DNA of 64,000 nucleotides from Anaeramoeba flamelloides. Its lineage: Eukaryota; Metamonada; Anaeramoebidae. Positions 57,297 to 64,000 of the stretch are shown here, piece by piece. The notes below the pieces were generated by a model. That model had not been told where the DNA came from and did not search any database. It was given only the letters and a program-made list of their open reading frames with translations. The translations under genes were made by a program, and so were the position numbers. Position 1 is the first letter of the stretch. Each line of letters begins with the position of its first letter. The stretch covers positions 4,154,001 through 4,218,000 of the forward strand of contig JANTQA010000032.1 of assembly GCA_027625915.1 (NCBI GenBank). Reading direction: 5' to 3'.

Positions 57297-58783
57297 ATTT
57301 ATTTAGAATAAAAATATATAAAATCTCAAAATTTATAGAAATAGATTTTTCATGGTAAATAGAGTCTTTTAACAAACCACTGCATGTAACAACCCCCAAG
57401 TATTTTTATTAATTAATAATATAAGGGAAATTGTTTTCTAATATATTGAAAATATCTTTTATTTAATAACAGAACTCTGAAAATTATAATTCACCACTTC
57501 TTGTAATTATTAACTAATAAAATTATACTTGTTTCGTATACATTTTGACCAATCATAAAAAACTTATAAAAATTATGATTGACCAAATTCTTAATAAAAC
57601 TCTTTAAAACTACTAATTTTTTTCAAAATAAATAAATTTATTTCTGTTTAGCAAACAAAAAAATGAGTAACCTATATACCCCCCACTTTAATGTTATTCT
57701 TGAAGGGTTTTTAATAAGTTTAAAAAAAAAAATTACTTTATATTAATAAGTATTTAATTTTGAGTACTACTTTTTGAGGTGAAAATGGAGAAATAAGAAT
57801 AAAAAAAAAACCTTGAAAGAGTTTTGTAATCTCAGTAATATTTTTCCCTGAGAAATTCTTTTACAAAAATTTTAGAAAATTTTCAGAATTTCCACAATTT
57901 TCAATATTTTCTACCTTTGATTGATTATTCCAAAATTTGATTTTAATATTTTTATATTCATTTCAAATCTATAAACATAAAGCAATTCCTGGGGATGCTC
58001 TGCATAAATTTTATAACTTCTTTGATTAGTTTGGAATGTTCTCAAATTTGAGATTACACTTGAAAACATTAAAAAGTCATTTTTTATCAATTATTTTTTT
58101 TTGCTATTTTCAATTTCTTCTTCAATGAAAAAGAATTGAAAAAAAGTGCGAAGTGAAAAGGTGATAAAGATGATAAAAACTGTTTTTTTTTTTTATCCAA
58201 TTTCTTCAGATTGAAAAATTTTTTTGAGAAGTGAATGTTAAATAACACAACAAACCAACACTCTCAAGGTTGGGAACGTAGTCCTTAAATAAAAGAAATT
58301 ATGAAGCAATATTACAATAATTTTCCAAAATATAACACTTACTCAATCATGTCAATGTATTTTTTTCATGTCTTGGATTGTTCTCATTACTAGACCTTAA
58401 ATTGTAAAATCAAATAGAACTGTATTCAAGATCCTGTTGAAAAGAACTTGATTTCATTATCGTTCAATAATTGATTTCAAAACCAAATTCTCTATCTCAC
58501 CAAAAACAGTTTACTAAGCCACCAATCATTGGTTTCAAAACTAAAATTAAACAAGTAAGTATTCACTCTTTTTGGAAAATGAATCAGAATATTACCAAAA
58601 GTCGAGAAAAAAATGTTATAAAAATCTTCTTTGAGCTAACTAATGGTAACCTCGAAATTTTAGGACTCTTTGGGGAATAAGCTGAAAAGAAGTGGTGATC
58701 TCAAAGCTATAAAAGATTTTCAGAAATTTCTCTATAAATAATTACCGAATATTCATTTTTTTTATATTTCGTGATTTTAATTG

Positions 58784-61700
58784 ATGGATTTAAAAGTTTT
58801 TCAGCTTGCAAAGAATGAAGTTGAGAAAATTTTAAAACAAGACTATTTTGATGTGTCTTCGATTCCATTAAATTGTACCCAACCTCAAGACAAGAAAAAA
58901 CAACAAAAAATAAAAATTTTAAATACTGCTTATCATCCACTCAATTCCATAGGATATTCTGAGACTCCAATCCGGCTTCTTTTCAAAAAAAGGACCGTTC
59001 CACTCCCTAAGCCCTTTATTGATGAGTTGTCAAGTAACAAGATCTTTTTCTTTCTTTCTTTGTGATAAAAGAACTTTTTTTTGGCTAATTTTGCTTTAAA
59101 TTGTAATCACAAAAACATAATTTTTTTTTTAAAATCTTCACAGATCCAAATATCAATTATCAAATGGGCCTTTTTACGGAACTTGAACACTGCTGGATAA
59201 TAATTGAAAAAACTCTTCTTTTATGGGACTATGTCAAAGGGTTTGTATTAGTTTTTCTTTTTTTATCGAAAGAATCAAAAAACAAAAAACAAAAAACAAA
59301 ACACAAAAAACAAAAATAAAAAACCAAAAATAAAACAAACAACCTTTCTTTTCAAGACGACTTATCTAACTCAAAAAACAACCAACTAACTAATCAAAAA
59401 AACAAAAACAAACAAACAATCAATCAAATAACAAAAAACAAACAACAAAAAAAAAACAATAGGAATTTTGTCATCTATGACGACTTGCCAAGTCGAATTA
59501 TTTCAATTGCACTTACCAAACCAGGTGCACACTACGAAACAGAAAAGGAAATCTCACACTTCTTGGTCTTAGCAACAACGAGAAATATCTATGCGTTAGG
59601 GGTTGTCAAGGAAGAAAAAAGGAAATCACTCTCTTTATTAGAGTTGGGCTTGAGTTTGAAAAAAGTTGAAAACAAAATCCAAAAAGTCTTTTGCTCTGAT
59701 GAGGGAAGGATCTTTATCATATGCGCTGGTGGCTTTTTATATGAAATGTCATACCAAGCAAAAAATGGATGGTTTACTCGGAAATGTAGCTTACAGCAAT
59801 TGTCAATCTCAGGATCTTTAATTTCCACCTTTTATAATACAATGTTTTCAGGGAATCCTAATGAAATCGCCAATTATGCAATAGACAACGAACGGAAATT
59901 AATATATCTCCTGAGAGACGACAATTCAATTGAAATGTTTGACATTTCGACTGATTTTAAATTGATAGCAAGAAACACGGCTTTAAATAAGCATTTAAAT
60001 GCTTTGAATAAATATTATTTCCAACTCGAAAATAAGAAAAATGAAAAATTATCAAAAAAACAAAAAAACCAAACGAGCAATAGCAATGAAAAAAAGTATC
60101 TTTCCAGAAAATTGGTTTCTTTATCAGTTGCTCCAAAAAGCTTATCTTTTGCATACAACGAAACGATCCAAATGATTGCAGTGACAAATTTAGGAGACAG
60201 ATTTTTTTTTAATATTACTTCAAATAATAATAACAACAACAACAACAACAACAAAAATAATGAGAATACCAATTCCAATAATAACATTCAAATAAATAAA
60301 TTAGAATTAATTTTAATCAAGCCAACATTTCAAGAATTTAGATTGATTGATTTAAATAAGATTGAAAATCAAAATTTAACAGCTTTCAAAGCATTTACTT
60401 CTGGGCCAGATTTATTCACATTCACTTTATCAAAAAATAAACAAAGCAATACCGTTCTGGTAACGAGTATGCCAAAAATCACTGAAAATGACTATTCGAA
60501 TTTATTTGATGAAGAGTTTTGTAAATTGACTCTCAAAGGAAAAATTTTTGCCTTCGAGGAACTTTACCAAAATCCTGATCAATATCAATTTAACGATTTA
60601 AAAAAATATAATGAACAATCTTTAATTCGAAACGAAAGGGTATCGCAATACCACACAAGTTATAGAGCCTTCTTGTGTCTCACAAATAGGGGCTTGCATA
60701 CTATTAATAAATTCCGGCCAATAGATATTATACAAAAATCCATTATAAATTCAATGGGCAAAATAAATGACCTGCAAATTAAAAAATGTATCTCAGATTT
60801 TGGCTTTGAAGAAACTCTTTCCTTATGTTTACATCTTTTTAATTCAATTGAAGACACTGAACAGGCACAATTGTTCGCAAGGGTGTTTTTTTTATTTCCT
60901 AAAAATAAATTTCATTTGATTCATAATATTAGAAAAAGATCTCTTTCTCTTTTCCGTTGGTTTGCTAGATTTATAACAATTTATTGGAACAAACCAATAT
61001 TTCAAATCGAGTCTGAAATAAAATTAAAAAAAAAAAATCCTCTGTTAAATTTGTACTTAATTAATAATTTGTTCAATAAAAAAAATGAAGATGAAAATGG
61101 TGGCAAGAAACATGATGATAATGATGATGATGATCAAATTGAGAATGAGAATAATGAAGAAAATGAAAATGAATTTATCTTAAAAAATTGTCAACTTTTT
61201 ATTTCATTTATTGAATTGAATAAAATAATTAATATATTTCAAATTATGAAAGATTTATTAAAAAATAATAGCATGTATTTTTCTTTAGAAAATTCGTGGA
61301 AAGATCAAGAAAATTCTACTCAGGATGATGAGGAAATAATTTCTTCTTCATATTCTTCTTCTATTTCTTATTCCGAAGATGAGGAGGGGGTAGAAGATGA
61401 CGAGAGTGAAGAAAGAGTTGTAGATGACGATGGCGATGACGATGGTGATGGTGATGGTGAATTAGATGATGATAGCGATGGTGACAGCGATCAACAAGTG
61501 AATAAAAATAATAAAAAATCAAAAGATAAAAGTGAGAATAAAAATGAAATTAAAAATATTTTAAAGAAAAAACAATCAAATACTGAACCAGAAATTGAAA
61601 TTGAAATTGAACCAGAATCAGAATCAGAATCAGAATCAGAATCTGAAACAAACATTGAATCGAAGAAAAAACAAAAAAGTTCACAATCAAAATCTAAATT

Positions 61701-63852
61701 AAAGAATAAATCTAAATTAAATAATAAAAATAAATCAAAATCGGAATTGGGAATGGAAAGAGAAAAAATAATAGAGTTTGAATCCAAATTAGAAACTGAA
61801 ACAGAATCGGAATCGGAATTGGAAACAGAATCGGAACTAGAACCAGAATTGGAATTAAAACAACGAAGTGGATCAAATAATGATATATCTTCTGACCTGG
61901 AAGAAGAGTTGAGTTCTGAAGAAGAAGAATTTGAAGAAGCATATCTTTGCTTTTTTGATTTTTTCAATCGGATATTTGATTTTTTTCATTTAATAAAAAT
62001 AATTTATGAAATATTACATAACAATCAAAGCAAAAACAAAAACAAAAACAAAAACAACAATAATAATAATAAATTATTAAAAAAAATATTAATTCCAATT
62101 TTCAAAAGATATCAAAATTTAGGAGAATTGAAATTAAAGGATTATTGCTGTACAAACTTAGGAATTGAAATAACCCAAGAATTAATTTTAGAAATTTTAG
62201 AAATTGAAAAAAAAAATTACAAAACTGTTTGCAAGTCTTTAAGAAATAATTGCTCAACATTTTTTTCAGAAACTGAAAAAGATCATTTTGAAGCATTTTT
62301 ATTATTAGAGTCAGCCAGAAATAGAAAAGATTTTGAGAGGGTATATGCTCTTTTTGTTTCAATTTTGGATCAGATTGATTTTGAAAAGGTGTGCGAAAAA
62401 TTTATCAAAAACGGATATCCAGATTTAGCAATTAATTTGATAATTGAAAATTTAAAAGAAATTGAAAAGGAAGAAAAAAAATTCCTTAGATTTAATGATA
62501 ATGACATTCTGAATAATAATAATAATAATAACCAAAAAATGGTAATGTATCATTTGATTTCACAATATTTTCCAAATAATTTTTTGCCCACTGTAATGAA
62601 CAACAACAACAACGGCAACGGCAAGAACAACAAAATCAAGAGCAATGTGGACGACGACGAAGATAATGATGATAATGATGATGATGACGAAGATAATGAT
62701 GATTTGAACGCATATCAAAATGGGGATGGTGAATTAACCGATTATCAACGAGAAACCTTAGATAAGATCGTTGATTTATACAATCTTGAATTAAATGAAA
62801 AATTGATTGGATGGCTGAAATCTGTCAATCAATTAAAACTTTTAATCTATTTGGAATCGATCAACATTGAAAAGTTTCTAGTTGAATTTGCCCATGAATA
62901 TTTATGGAAATTATATAAATATCGAGAAAACTATGATCTTGCGGCATTGTCCTTATCGAGATTGGCGGAACAAAATCTGTCAAACTTGCCAATCAAATTA
63001 AGAATCAAGCATATGGAGAAGGCAATTTTGTTTTTGAATCAAATTGAAAGCTCAAATCAAAATGAGAATGTGAACAACCACCACCAACAGCTGTTAAAAG
63101 ACCTATGTTTAAAATTGCCCATTCTAAGGGTACAGCAACAGGTATTAACCACCATTGAGGGCTCCAAATCCAAAATGGATGAGATTAAAACAAATAACAA
63201 AAAATTGCTATACAAATTGAAATATCAAATATTGTCGCTTAAGGAATTATATGAATCGTATGTGTTTGAATATGAAATTTGGGATGCCTGTTTAGGCGTT
63301 TTAGATTTATTACAAACAGATCGCAACGACTTAATACAGTCAATTTGGAAAAACATCATACAGGAAGAGGTCAACAATGACCAAACGGACAACCAGCAGC
63401 TCAAAAATCGCATTGTAAGGCTTGGGAAAAGATTCTATCCAAAAATCCTGTTCCCCGTTGAAAAAATAATTAACTTTCTTGAATACACTAACGCCATTTT
63501 ATATCAAGAACCACACTTTGTCCCCAATCTGATGGCCGAAATCGGGGTGCCCTTTGACCAGATTTTTAAAGTCTACAATAAAATCCATCAAGTCAACTCA
63601 GATAAAAAATGTTTATTAATCAAAATTATCGTTCATTTAATTTCAATATGGATAAACCATATAGAACATTTCGAAGACCATGACCAATTACAAAAATTGT
63701 TTATTTTAAGCCCAGATGAAAAATTATCTTATTTTGAAAATGATCTCCCCCCTTTAGATAAAGAACAAAGAAACGAATTGGTTAATATAATAAATATACA
63801 GCAAAATAGACTTAAATTGCTTTTTGAAAAACAAATTAAACAAAATAATTAA
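58784..63852 (+). CDS. NUP155: nucleoporin Nup155 (Nup155/Nup170 family)
   Basis: Three exons: 58784-59033, 59144-59240 and 59463-63852, with GT-AG introns of 110 bp (phase 1) and 222 bp (phase 2); 1578 residues. ATG 58784 opens 'MDLKVFQLAKNEVEKIL', a good match for the family start. 'RTVPLPKPFIDEL', 'YQMGLFTELEHCW' (reached by splicing) and 'GRIFIICAGGFLYEMSYQAK' are hallmark propeller motifs. Residues about 1-500 are the beta-propeller and the rest an alpha-solenoid ('RNRKDFERVYALFVSIL', 'YENYDLAALSL'-like 'ENYDLAALSLSRLAEQNL'). Nup155 is an inner-ring scaffold of the nuclear pore that bridges to membrane and linker nucleoporins. It is longer than human Nup155 (about 1390) because of N-runs near 370-385 and 1010, acidic D/E blocks near 735-800, 825-920 and 1175-1195. 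The C-terminal solenoid reads through to TAA 63850-63852. Confidence 0.93.
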
Positions 63853-64000
63853 TTGTTTTGTTTTTTTTATTCTCTTTTTCTTTTTTTTATTTTTTTTTAT
63901 TGTTTTTCTTAAAATGATTATTAAAATTTTCCTATTACCAATTTTAAATAAATAAGATTTAATACAAAAGATTTATTTATTCATTTATTTATTGTATTTT

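Larger units (their letters stand above)
50839..58783. other. 7.9-kb intergenic gap
   Basis: Between the H1-like gene and Nup155, both (+). Repeats present: 54245-54647, 54690-55230, about 55240-56345 and about 56814-57296. Frames at 51032 (90 codons) and 52539 (73 codons) begin with ATG but match nothing and have no splice partner; they are listed as rejected. About 53460-53620 resembles the 48-kb hairpin repeats. The last 300 bases, upstream of Nup155, include an open but ATG-less stretch ending at a GTAAGT (58555), possibly 5' untranslated sequence. Confidence 0.45.

Noticed and set aside
58471-58680. Open frame upstream of Nup155 ending near a GTAAGT donor
   Set aside because: No ATG before the donor in that frame, and Nup155 has a good start at 58784. 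May be 5' untranslated sequence.
1-64000. tRNA, rRNA or CRISPR loci
   Set aside because: No cloverleaf with A/B boxes, no rRNA-like GC-rich block and no regular spaced repeat was found by eye on either strand.

Overview
The window is very AT-rich eukaryotic DNA with few genes: eight protein-coding genes in 64 kb, covering roughly 30% of it by my count. The proteins carry long runs of single residues (K/E, S/D, Q, N), introns are GT-AG, and all eight genes end in TAA. The mix of PAS-like, K/E-tailed and coiled-coil proteins with clear core eukaryotic genes suggests a free-living amoeboid or flagellate protist. My best guess is an Anaeramoeba-like metamonad; an amoebozoan is the alternative. 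This is inference from protein style, not from a marker gene.

Layout: (1) 1.8-3.2 kb, three-exon PAS-like protein with a K/E linker and coiled-coil tail (+). (2) 8.6-14.7 kb, four-exon TMEM181-family membrane protein (+), split by a 4.26-kb intron that holds inverted-repeat elements and a decayed, possibly RasGAP-like, coding remnant. (3) 17.2-19.4 kb, NOP56, a box C/D snoRNP core protein, with an unusual Asp/Ser tail (+). (4) 21.1-26.2 kb, cohesin regulator PDS5 with a C-terminal array of SPRK/SPKK/TPKK repeats (-). (5) 31.3-32.6 kb, an intronless gene whose N-terminal half looks like a papain-fold cysteine protease with the Cys...Asp-x-His arrangement of herpesvirus tegument-type deubiquitinases (+). 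(6) 36.2-38.9 kb, long coiled-coil protein with internal duplications (-). (7) 50.0-50.8 kb, linker-histone H1-like protein (+). (8) 58.8-63.9 kb, nucleoporin Nup155 in three exons (+). Exon borders were set by requiring GT...AG, frame continuity and agreement with remembered family sequences.

The genes are not an operon. Several are nuclear (PDS5 and H1 on chromatin, NOP56 in the nucleolus, Nup155 in the pore), but nothing suggests co-regulation.

The long gene-poor gaps hold several families of short inverted-repeat elements, many bounded by TA and beginning CAG or CTG, as expected for non-autonomous Tc1/mariner-type MITEs. No transposase was seen. Some are inserted inside others, which gives a relative order. 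No tRNA, rRNA or CRISPR array was recognised.
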